From Pseudescherichia sp032055545 (GTDB lineage Bacteria > Pseudomonadota > Gammaproteobacteria > Enterobacterales > Enterobacteriaceae): a stretch of DNA of 50,574 nt. Position 1 is the stretch's first letter, and the number at the start of each line of letters is the position of its first letter. Positions 8,704 through 16,930 of this stretch are shown here, piece by piece. The stretch spans positions 1-50,574 of the forward strand of contig DAMBQR010000032.1 in NCBI GenBank assembly GCA_032055545.1, in the 5' to 3' direction. The notes beneath the pieces were generated by a model, which saw only the letters and a program-made list of their open reading frames with translations, was not told the DNA's origin and ran no database searches. A program made the translations under genes and the position numbers.

Positions 8704-8754
8704 CCTTTAATGTGTTGATTAAAGGATTGTCGGTGTTTTTTCTCACACCGACAA
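8704..8754 (-). promoter_or_regulatory. Two tandem hairpins in the sseA 5' leader, one touching the ribosome site
   Basis: On the minus strand, a 10-bp perfect stem (8754-8745 with 8736-8727, 8-nt loop) is followed by a 7-bp stem (8725-8719 with 8710-8704). The second stem pairs TTAAAGG, which is part of the sseA Shine-Dalgarno stretch AAAGGAGG. The first could end transcription from the GH4 gene, although it has no T run; the second could limit sseA translation. Confidence 0.5.
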
Positions 8755-8791
8755 GTTTACCCTCGCAACGCCGCGAGCAGGCTTCAGAAAT

Positions 8792-10153
8792 TTAAACGGA
8801 TTCTCCGTCCTGCCAGGCTTTTTGCAGCTGCGGCCAGTAGTCGCGGTTGGCTTCGATCATATCGTCGAGGATCGCCTTTGCATGCTGCATCGTCGGCACG
8901 GTACGGTTCAGCGTGAAGGCCTGGAGGGCTTTCTCATAGCTGCCCTCAATGGTCGCCTCCACCAGCAGCTGCTCAGAGGCCAGCTGCTGCATCAGCAGGG
9001 TCTGGTGAAATAGCGGAACAGCCCCCATGCGCACTGGCTCCGGACCGTTAGCGGTAATGTAGGCCGGTACTTCCACCATCGCGTCATAGGGCAGGTTAGC
9101 GATGGCTCCCTTGTTCTCGACAATCACCAGATGGCGCTGGCGCAGGTCGAAGGCCAGCGAGCAGGCGACATCAACGATAAACGCCCCATGAACCCCAACG
9201 TGGAAGGCATCCGGCAGGATCCCGGTGCGCTGGTACTCTTCGGCGGCGGCGAACAGCTTCTTCTCGCGGCCGTTCATCACCTCGTTGGCGCGGGTCAGGT
9301 GCGGATCCTGATGCTCCACAATCTGGTTAGGCATCAGGTAGTACTGCAGATAGGGATTCGGCAGATAGTCCGGGAAGTGATCCATGATCGGCTTGATGTT
9401 GCGCCAGGTCTTCACCCAGGAGGGATCGGCGTGCTGTGGATCGGTCTTCGAGGCGTCCTCGGTCAGCAGGCCAAACTGTGCCACGTGACGACGCACCTCG
9501 GGCAGGCGGTCTTCACCGTCCACCAGGATACGGGTAAACCAGCCGAAGTGGTTCAGGCCAAAGTAGTCCACCTGTAATTTATGGCGATCGACACCCAGAA
9601 TGGCGCCGATGTTACGCATTGCCGCCACCGGCATATCGCAGATATTAAGCACCCGCGCGTCAGGGCGCAGACGGCGTACCCCTTCGGCCACGATCGCCGC
9701 CGGGTTGGAGTAGTTCACAATCCACGCCTTTTTATCCGCGTACTGCTCCACCAGGTCGATAAGCTCCACCATCGGCAGAATGGTGCGCAGGCCGTAGGCC
9801 AGACCGCCCGGCCCGCAGGTCTCCTGACCCACCACGCCGTGACGCAGAGGGATCTTCTCATCCTGCTCGCGCATTTTGTATTGACCGACGCGCATCTGGG
9901 CGAATACAAAGTGCGCCCCGCTGAAGGCGGTCTTGGCGTCGCTGGTGACGGTAAATTTGATCGTGTCGCTGTGGTCGCGGATCACCTTCTCCACCACCGG
10001 GGCGAGGGTGCGCTGGCGTGCCTCGTCGATATCATAGAGGCGGATCTCCGCCAGCGGGAAATCCTCCAGCCGCACCATCAGGCTTTTGACGATGCCCGGC
10101 GTATAGGTGCTGCCGCCGCCGGCGATGGAGAGAATAAATGGGGGGGTAAGCAT
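8792..10153 (-). CDS. Glycoside hydrolase family 4 6-phospho-alpha-glucosidase
   Basis: NAD+- and metal-dependent enzyme expected to split phosphorylated alpha-glucosides (maltose-6-P type or sucrose-isomer phosphates) brought in by the adjacent PTS. Start placed at ATG 10153 with AGGAGG 5 bp upstream, giving 453 residues; the upstream TTG at 10168 is less likely. Visible: nucleotide-binding SIAGGGSTYTPGIV at 9-22, NYSNPAAIV near 147, metal-site C172-D-M-P175, the CDMP signature of alpha (rather than beta, CNVP) enzymes, and GLNHFGW with His202. Same family as GlvA, AglB and MalH; the exact substrate is not readable. Confidence 0.92.
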   Translation of the reverse strand: MLTPPFILSIAGGGSTYTPGIVKSLMVRLEDFPLAEIRLYDIDEARQRTLAPVVEKVIRDHSDTIKFTVTSDAKTAFSGAHFVFAQMRVGQYKMREQDEKIPLRHGVVGQETCGPGGLAYGLRTILPMVELIDLVEQYADKKAWIVNYSNPAAIVAEGVRRLRPDARVLNICDMPVAAMRNIGAILGVDRHKLQVDYFGLNHFGWFTRILVDGEDRLPEVRRHVAQFGLLTEDASKTDPQHADPSWVKTWRNIKPIMDHFPDYLPNPYLQYYLMPNQIVEHQDPHLTRANEVMNGREKKLFAAAEEYQRTGILPDAFHVGVHGAFIVDVACSLAFDLRQRHLVIVENKGAIANLPYDAMVEVPAYITANGPEPVRMGAVPLFHQTLLMQQLASEQLLVEATIEGSYEKALQAFTLNRTVPTMQHAKAILDDMIEANRDYWPQLQKAWQDGESV

Positions 10154-10164
10154 GTGTGCCTCCT

Positions 10165-11709
10165 TCAAAGAAACGCCTCAACGGCCTCTCGCATTTTTTT
10201 GACGTGCAGCCCGTAGACCACCTGAACGTTATTGCCTTGTTTGATCACCCCCTTCGCGCCGGTCGCCTTCAGGCGTGGCTCGTCGATAATCGCCACGTCT
10301 TTCACCGTTACGCGCAGGCGGGTATAGCAGTTATCCACCACCTCAACGTTGTCGCGCCCGCCCAGCCCGGCGACGATCGCCTCGCCCAGCCCGTCGTTAG
10401 CGCCTTTCGCCTGGTACTCCTGCTTGCTGTAGAGGCGGGTCTCCTGGTCTTCATCCTCGCGGCCCGGCGTCTTCATATCGAAGCGCAGGATCAGGAAGCG
10501 GAAGATGACAAAGTAGAGGGTGAACATAATCAGACCGACCACGATATACATCGGCCAGTTGGACTTTTCGGTGCCGAGCGGCAGGTTATAGACAATGAAA
10601 TCAATAATGCCGTTCGCGCCGATGGCGTGGACCCCAAGCAGGTAGAAGAGCATCATGCCGATACCGGTCAGCACCGCGTGAACTACGAACAGCAGCGGGG
10701 CGACAAAGAGGAATGAGAACTCAATCGGCTCGGTAACGCCCACCAGCAGAGAGGTAAGCGCCGCCGGGATCAGAATCGCCTTAGCCGCCGCTTTACGTTC
10801 GGGTTTTGCGGTCATGTACATCGCCAGCGCGGCGGCGGGCAGGCCAAACATCTTGCTGATGCCGCGCGCGTCCCACACCACGGTGCTGCTCAGCTGGTGC
10901 ACGGAGGGGCAGGCCATCTCGGCAAAGTAGATATTGCGCGCGCCCTGATAGGTCTGGCCGCAGATGTCCGCCGTGCCCCCCAGCTCGGTGTAGAGGAACG
11001 GGGTGTAGACCAGGTGATGCAGGCCGGTTGGAACCAGGATGCGCTCCAGAAAACCGTACACCGCCACGCCAAACGGCCCCGCGCCCTTGATCGCCAGCGC
11101 GGCGGCGCTGATCCCCTGCTGGGCAAAGGGCCACAGCTCGCTCATGATCACACCGAGCAACATTGAGACCGGCAGCATAATGATCGCCACGAAACAGTGG
11201 CCAGAGTAGACCGCCATCGCGCCGGAGAACTGCACCCCGGAGTATTTGTTATAGAGGTAGCCCGAGAGCGCACCGGTGAGGATCCCGGCAAAGACGCCCA
11301 TCTCCAGTACCTGGACCCCCAGCACCATGCTCTGTCCGGCAGCTTTCATCTGGTCTGCTGCCGCCAGATCGCCCTGTAGGCTCAGGGTGACGTTCATGGC
11401 GTTGATAAAGACCACGAAGGTGACGAGACCGATTAGCGCCGCATAGCCCTTATCGCGTGCCGCCAGACCCACGGGAATACCCACGGCGAAAACCAGCGCC
11501 AGGTTCACCAGCACCGAGACCGCCGATTTGGCCATCAGCTGGCCGAGGCTCTGAATAAAGGGGTAGCCGAGGAAGGGCAGGTACTCCGCCAGGTTACCGT
11601 TGCCCAACAGATTACCAAAGGCAATGAACAGGCCGACGATGGGTAAAATCAGCACCGGACCGTAGAGGGACTTACCAAAATTTTGTAGGGCATTAACGGC
11701 TCTTTTCAT
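10165..11709 (-). CDS. PTS alpha-glucoside transporter subunit IICB
   Basis: Inner-membrane phosphotransferase permease: an N-terminal EIIC domain (about 1-400, many membrane segments, with the family sequences GPVLILPIVGLFIAFG and VTEPIEFSFLFVAPLL) fused to a C-terminal EIIB domain whose phosphorylated cysteine is Cys461 in DNCYTRLRVTV. 514 residues. There is no EIIA domain, so phosphate should come from the general EIIA-Glc (Crr), as for MalX/GlvC-type permeases. Its stop overlaps the ribosome-site region of the GH4 gene, a coupled two-gene unit for uptake and cleavage. Confidence 0.92.
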   Translation of the reverse strand: MKRAVNALQNFGKSLYGPVLILPIVGLFIAFGNLLGNGNLAEYLPFLGYPFIQSLGQLMAKSAVSVLVNLALVFAVGIPVGLAARDKGYAALIGLVTFVVFINAMNVTLSLQGDLAAADQMKAAGQSMVLGVQVLEMGVFAGILTGALSGYLYNKYSGVQFSGAMAVYSGHCFVAIIMLPVSMLLGVIMSELWPFAQQGISAAALAIKGAGPFGVAVYGFLERILVPTGLHHLVYTPFLYTELGGTADICGQTYQGARNIYFAEMACPSVHQLSSTVVWDARGISKMFGLPAAALAMYMTAKPERKAAAKAILIPAALTSLLVGVTEPIEFSFLFVAPLLFVVHAVLTGIGMMLFYLLGVHAIGANGIIDFIVYNLPLGTEKSNWPMYIVVGLIMFTLYFVIFRFLILRFDMKTPGREDEDQETRLYSKQEYQAKGANDGLGEAIVAGLGGRDNVEVVDNCYTRLRVTVKDVAIIDEPRLKATGAKGVIKQGNNVQVVYGLHVKKMREAVEAFL

Positions 11710-11979
11710 CGTCTTCTCTCATTATGAACCGCGCACGGAGGTGCGATAACAGAGTAACGTTAGCAGCGCTAAGCGGTTTTATGCCAGCTATCCTCTTGTT
11801 TTAAAAACAAATGACGGCCAACGTAACATGTAACGTTATGGGGTGTGATCGGCGTAACAGTCGGGCCTGCCAGCAGACAAAGATTGCGAGCCGCTTTCCA
11901 GAGTTTGTATTCTCTTTTTGCTCCTGTGAAAACTGGCGCATACTAAGGCTGACTCTCGAACAACGGCAGGGATAAAGGA
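11710..11979. promoter_or_regulatory. Divergent intergenic region between the PTS operon and yfhM
   Basis: No gene. It contains two copies of the 8-bp palindrome TAACGTTA (11755-11762 and 11831-11838, 76 bp apart), a TTGTTTT/AAAACAA palindrome at 11796-11810, a CRP-like site TGTGA-N6-TAACA at 11844-11859 (9 of 10 consensus bases), and CATACT near 11939-11944 as a possible -10 for yfhM. The palindromes are candidate operators for the RpiR-type regulator; function is inferred. Confidence 0.45.
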
Positions 11980-14900
11980 ATGAAACCGTTACGTTTTACT
12001 GCGCTTGCGATGGCACTGGTAGCCACCTCTTTTTTAGCGGGTTGTGATAACAGCGGCGCGCCCCAGGCGGCGGTCACCAAAGCCGCAGAGGCTGACCCAA
12101 AGCCGGTGGCGAAAGTTGACAGCGCCCAGCGGGAGAAGCTCGCCGCCCAGAGCGCAGGTAAATCCCTGACCCTGCAGGATGCTTCAGAGGTCCAGCTGGA
12201 TGGCGCAGCTACTCTGGTGCTCGCCTTCAATATTCCACTCGATCCCGATCAGGACTTCTCCCGGACGGTACACCTGGTCGATAAGAAGAGCGGCAAGCTG
12301 GACGGAGCCTGGGAGCTGGCGCCAAATCTGAAAGAGCTGCGCTTTCGCCATCTGGAGCCGAACCGGGAGCTGATCGTCTCCGTCGATAGCGGGCTGGTAG
12401 CACTGAATAAGGCCAACTTCGGCAGCAGCTTTGAAAAAACCATTACCACTCGCGACGTGGAGCCGAGCGTCGGCTTTGCCAGTCGAGGCTCGCTGCTGCC
12501 GGGCAAGGTGGTAGAGGGGCTGCCGGTGATGGCACTCAACGTTAATAACGTCGATGTTAACTTCTACCGCGTAAAGCCCGAGTCGCTTGCGGCCTTTGTC
12601 AGCCAGTGGGAGTACCGTAACTCGCTGACTAACTGGGAGTCCGATACGCTGCTGAAGATGGCGGATCTGGTCTATACCGGGCGTTTCGACCTTAACCCCG
12701 CGCGTAATACCCGCGAGAAGCTGCTCCTGCCGCTGTCCGAGATCAAACCGCTGCAGCAGGCGGGGGTCTATATCGCCGTCATGAATCAGGCCGGGCACTA
12801 TAGCTACAGCAATGCCGCCACGCTGTTTACCCTGAGCAATATCGGCCTGTCGGTGCATCGCTACCATAACCAGCTGGATGTCTTTACCCAGGGCCTGGAG
12901 AACGGCGCGGCGGGGGAGGGCGTTGAGGTCACCCTGCTCAATGAGAAGGGGCAGACGCTGGCCCAGGCCACCAGCGACGCTAAGGGCCATGCGGTGTTGA
13001 ACACCGACAAAGAGGCGGCCCTGCTGCTGGCGCGCAAAGATGGCGAAACCACGCTGCTCGATTTAACCCTGCCAGCGCTGGATCTGGCCGAGTTCGCCAT
13101 TGCCGGGGAGCCGGGCTACAGCAAGCAGCTGTTCATGTTTGGCCCGCGCGATCTCTATCGCCCCGGCGAAACGGTGATCCTCAACGCCCTGCTGCGCGAT
13201 CGGGATGGCAAGCCGCTTCCCGCCCAGCCGGTGAAGCTGGAGGTGGTTAAGCCGGACGGCCAGGTGGTGCGCACGGTGGTCAGCCAGCCGCAGGAGGATG
13301 GCCTCTATCAATTTACCTATACGCTGGACGGCGCTGTGCCAACCGGCATGTGGCATGTTCGCGCCAATACTGGCGATAACCAGTCCCCGCAGTGGCGCTT
13401 CCAGGTGGAAGACTTTATGCCTGAGCGCATGGCGCTCAACCTGACTGCGCAAAAAGCGCCGCTGGCGATGGCCGACAGCGTCAGCTTCGACGTTACGGGG
13501 CGCTACCTCTACGGCGCACCTGCCAACGGCAATACGCTACAGGGGCAGCTGTTCCTGCGTCCGCTGCGTGAGGCCGTCGCCGCCCTGCCGGGTTTCCAGT
13601 TCGGCAATATTGCTGAGGAGAATCTCTCCCGCAGCCTCGATGAGGTGCAGGTTACCCTGGACGACAACGGGCATGGGGAAGTAACAACAGAGAGCCAGTG
13701 GCAGGAGGCCCATTCGCCGTTGCAGCTGATCCTCCAGGCGAGCCTGCTGGAGTCCGGCGGCCGCCCGGTTACCCGTCGTGCCGAGCAGGCTATCTGGCCT
13801 GCCGCCGCGCTGCCGGGTATCCGTCCGCAGTTTGCCGCTAAATCGGTCTACGACTACCGCACCGATACCACCGTTGACCGGCCTACGGTTGACGAGAACG
13901 GTCAGGCCGGGTTTGACATTGTCTACGTCGATGCCAACGGCGAGAAAAAAGCGGTGAACGGTCTACAGGTGCGGCTGATCCGCGAGCGGCGTGACTACTA
14001 CTGGAACTGGTCCGAGAGCGATGGCTGGCAATCGCAGTTCGATCAAAAAGATCTGGTGGAGGGTGAGCAGTCTCTCGATCTGGCGGCAGATGAGACCGGT
14101 AAGGTCAGTTTCCCGGTGGAGTGGGGCTCTTACCGTCTTGAGGTAAAAGCGCCGGATGAGACCGTCAGCAGCGTGCGCTTCTGGGCGGGCTACAGCTGGC
14201 AGGATAACAACGAAGGGGGCAGCGCGGCACGTCCTGACCGCGTCACCCTGAAGCTCGACAAGCCTGCCTATCAGCCGGGCGATACCATCCAGCTGCATAT
14301 TGCCGCTCCTGCCGCCGGTAAAGGCTATGCAATGGTAGAGTCCAGCGATGGTCCGCTGTGGTGGCAGGAGATTGACGTTCCGGCAGAGGGGCTGGATCTG
14401 GCTATCCCGGTGGATAAGGCCTGGCAGCGCCACGATCTCTACCTCAGCACGCTGGTGGTGCGTCCCGGCGATAAGTCCCGCGCTGCGACGCCGAAGCGCG
14501 CGGTTGGCCTGCTGCATCTGCCGCTTGGCGATGAGGGCCGCCGTCTGGCGGTCACCCTTGATAGTCCGCAGAAGATGCGCCCCGATCGGCCGCTGACCGT
14601 TAAGGTCAAAGCCAGCGTTAAAGCAGGCGAGATGCCGAAAAAAGTGAACGTGCTGCTCTCGGCGGTAGACAGCGGCGTGCTCAATATTACCGATTACGTG
14701 ACGCCGGATCCGTGGAAATCCTTCTTTGGCCAGAAGCGCTACGGGGCCGATATCTATGATATCTACGGCCAGGTGATTGAGGGCCAGGGCCGGGCGGCGA
14801 CGTTGCGCTTTGGCGGCGACGGCGACGAGCTGAACCGGGGCGGGAAACCGCCGGTTAACCACGTCAACATCATCGCCCAGCAGGCGCAGCCGGTGACGCT

Positions 14901-16929
14901 GGATGAGCACGGCGAAGGGACGGTGACGCTACCGATTGGTGATTTCAATGGCGAGCTGCGGGTGATGGCCCAGGCCTGGAGCGACGATGAGTTCGGCAGC
15001 GCCGACAGCAAGGTGGTGGTCGCCGCACCGCTGATTGCCGAGCTGAACACGCCGCGCTTTCTTGCCAGCGGGGATAGCACCCGACTGGCGCTGGATATCA
15101 CTAACCTGACCGACGCTCCGCAGACCCTGAACGTCGCGCTCACCGCCAGCGGCCTTGTAGAGCTGCAAAGCCAGCAGCCCGACCCGGTGAGCCTCGCCCC
15201 TCAGGCGCGGACCACCATTTTCATACCGATTGCTGCCAAAGATGGCTTTGGCGATGGCGAAATCAGCGCCCAGATTAGCGGCCTGACGCTGCCTGGCGAA
15301 ACTTTCACTCCGCAGCACAAGCAGTGGAAGATTGGCGTACGTCCCGCATGGCCTGCACAGACGGTCAACACCGGGACAATGCTGACCCCAGGCCAGAGCT
15401 GGACCGCACCTGCCAATCTGGTAGCAGGGTTTGCGCCCGCCACGCTGCAGGGGCAACTGCTGCTGAGCGGGAAGCCGCCGCTGAATCTGGCACGCTATAT
15501 CCGCGAGCTGAGGGCCTATCCTTACGGCTGCCTGGAGCAGACCGCCAGCGGTCTCTTCCCGTCGCTTTATACTAATGCCGCGCAGCTTAAGGCGCTGGGT
15601 ATCGCCGGTGACAGCGACGAAAAACGTCGCGCCACGATAGATACGGGTATCTCACGTCTACTGCAAATGCAGCGCGATGACGGCGGGTTTGCGCTCTGGG
15701 ATAAAGGCGGGCCGGAGGAGTACTGGCTCACCGCCTACGTCACCGACTTCCTGGTGCGTGCCGGGCAGCAGGGCTACAGCGTTCCTGCCGAGGCGCTGAC
15801 TCAGGCCAACAATCGCCTGCTGCGCTACCTGCAGGATCCGGGCATGATGGCGATCCGCTACAGCGACGACGGCCAGGCAAGTAAGTTTGCCGTGCAGGCC
15901 TACGCCGGGCTGGTGCTGGCCCAACAGCAGAAGGCACCGCTGGGGGCGCTGCGTGAGATCTGGCAGCGTCATAACCAGGCGGCAGCAGGGCTGCCTCTGG
16001 TGCAGCTGGGCATTGCCCTGAAGCTGATGGGCGACGGTGAGCGAGGCGATCAGGCCGTGGCGCTGGGGTTAAAAACGCCGCGTCAGGATGATACCCGCTG
16101 GCTGGCGGACTACGGCAGCGCTCTTCGTGATAACGCTCTGATGCTCTCCCTGTTACAGGAGAACAACCTGCTGCCAAACGAGCAAAGCCGTCTGCTGCAT
16201 ACGCTCTCCGCGCAGGCATTCGGTCAGCGCTGGCTCTCGACCCAGGAGAGCAACGCGCTCTTCCTCGCAGGCAGAACCCTGGCGGCAAGTCCGGGCAGCT
16301 GGCAGGCTCAGACCTCGCTCGCAGGGGAGGCGCTCAGCAGCGATCGCGCCCGGACGCTGCCGCTGGCGGCGGATACGCTCGCGGCACTGCAGGTGACCAA
16401 CACCGGCAGTGCGCCGCTCTGGCTGCGCCTCGATACCAGCGGCTACGCACAGTACGCGCCAGCACCGTCATCAAACGTATTGCAGATCGAACGACAGATC
16501 CTCGGCACCGACGGCAAGAGCAAATCACTCTCAGCGCTGAAGAGCGGCGAGCTGGTGCTGGTCTGGCTGGAGGTGAAGGCCAGCCAGAACGTACCGGATG
16601 CGCTGGTGGTTGATCTGCTGCCCGCCGGGCTGGAGCTGGAGAACCAGAACCTGGCCAGCAGCAGCGCCAGCCTACAGGAGAGCGCCAGCGAGGTGCAGAA
16701 CCTGCTTAACCAGATGCAGCAGGCGGATATCCAGCATATGGAGTTCCGGGACGATCGCTTCGTGGCGGCGGTAGCGGTAAACGAGGGCCAGCCGGTCACG
16801 CTGGTCTATCTGGCCCGCGCAGTGACGCCGGGAAGCTATCAGGTACCGATGCCGCAGGTCGAGTCGATGTACGTACCCCAGTGGCGGGCAACGGGCGCGG
16901 CAAGCGGCCCGCTGATCGTTCGGCCATAG
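11980..16929 (+). CDS. yfhM: Bacterial alpha-2-macroglobulin lipoprotein YfhM
   Basis: Large periplasmic protease-trapping lipoprotein. 1649 residues (E. coli about 1653). Lipobox FLAGC at 18-22: Cys22 would be lipidated and Asp23 at +2 is the inner-membrane retention signal. A series of MG beta-domains is followed by the thioester domain with the intact CLEQ motif at Cys1184-Gln1187 (PYGCLEQTASG), meaning the covalent trap is likely functional. Ends VPQWRATGAASGPLIVRP. Followed after one base by pbpC, the conserved partner thought to repair the wall where invading proteases act. Confidence 0.97.
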   Translation: MKPLRFTALAMALVATSFLAGCDNSGAPQAAVTKAAEADPKPVAKVDSAQREKLAAQSAGKSLTLQDASEVQLDGAATLVLAFNIPLDPDQDFSRTVHLVDKKSGKLDGAWELAPNLKELRFRHLEPNRELIVSVDSGLVALNKANFGSSFEKTITTRDVEPSVGFASRGSLLPGKVVEGLPVMALNVNNVDVNFYRVKPESLAAFVSQWEYRNSLTNWESDTLLKMADLVYTGRFDLNPARNTREKLLLPLSEIKPLQQAGVYIAVMNQAGHYSYSNAATLFTLSNIGLSVHRYHNQLDVFTQGLENGAAGEGVEVTLLNEKGQTLAQATSDAKGHAVLNTDKEAALLLARKDGETTLLDLTLPALDLAEFAIAGEPGYSKQLFMFGPRDLYRPGETVILNALLRDRDGKPLPAQPVKLEVVKPDGQVVRTVVSQPQEDGLYQFTYTLDGAVPTGMWHVRANTGDNQSPQWRFQVEDFMPERMALNLTAQKAPLAMADSVSFDVTGRYLYGAPANGNTLQGQLFLRPLREAVAALPGFQFGNIAEENLSRSLDEVQVTLDDNGHGEVTTESQWQEAHSPLQLILQASLLESGGRPVTRRAEQAIWPAAALPGIRPQFAAKSVYDYRTDTTVDRPTVDENGQAGFDIVYVDANGEKKAVNGLQVRLIRERRDYYWNWSESDGWQSQFDQKDLVEGEQSLDLAADETGKVSFPVEWGSYRLEVKAPDETVSSVRFWAGYSWQDNNEGGSAARPDRVTLKLDKPAYQPGDTIQLHIAAPAAGKGYAMVESSDGPLWWQEIDVPAEGLDLAIPVDKAWQRHDLYLSTLVVRPGDKSRAATPKRAVGLLHLPLGDEGRRLAVTLDSPQKMRPDRPLTVKVKASVKAGEMPKKVNVLLSAVDSGVLNITDYVTPDPWKSFFGQKRYGADIYDIYGQVIEGQGRAATLRFGGDGDELNRGGKPPVNHVNIIAQQAQPVTLDEHGEGTVTLPIGDFNGELRVMAQAWSDDEFGSADSKVVVAAPLIAELNTPRFLASGDSTRLALDITNLTDAPQTLNVALTASGLVELQSQQPDPVSLAPQARTTIFIPIAAKDGFGDGEISAQISGLTLPGETFTPQHKQWKIGVRPAWPAQTVNTGTMLTPGQSWTAPANLVAGFAPATLQGQLLLSGKPPLNLARYIRELRAYPYGCLEQTASGLFPSLYTNAAQLKALGIAGDSDEKRRATIDTGISRLLQMQRDDGGFALWDKGGPEEYWLTAYVTDFLVRAGQQGYSVPAEALTQANNRLLRYLQDPGMMAIRYSDDGQASKFAVQAYAGLVLAQQQKAPLGALREIWQRHNQAAAGLPLVQLGIALKLMGDGERGDQAVALGLKTPRQDDTRWLADYGSALRDNALMLSLLQENNLLPNEQSRLLHTLSAQAFGQRWLSTQESNALFLAGRTLAASPGSWQAQTSLAGEALSSDRARTLPLAADTLAALQVTNTGSAPLWLRLDTSGYAQYAPAPSSNVLQIERQILGTDGKSKSLSALKSGELVLVWLEVKASQNVPDALVVDLLPAGLELENQNLASSSASLQESASEVQNLLNQMQQADIQHMEFRDDRFVAAVAVNEGQPVTLVYLARAVTPGSYQVPMPQVESMYVPQWRATGAASGPLIVRP

Positions 16930-16930
16930 C

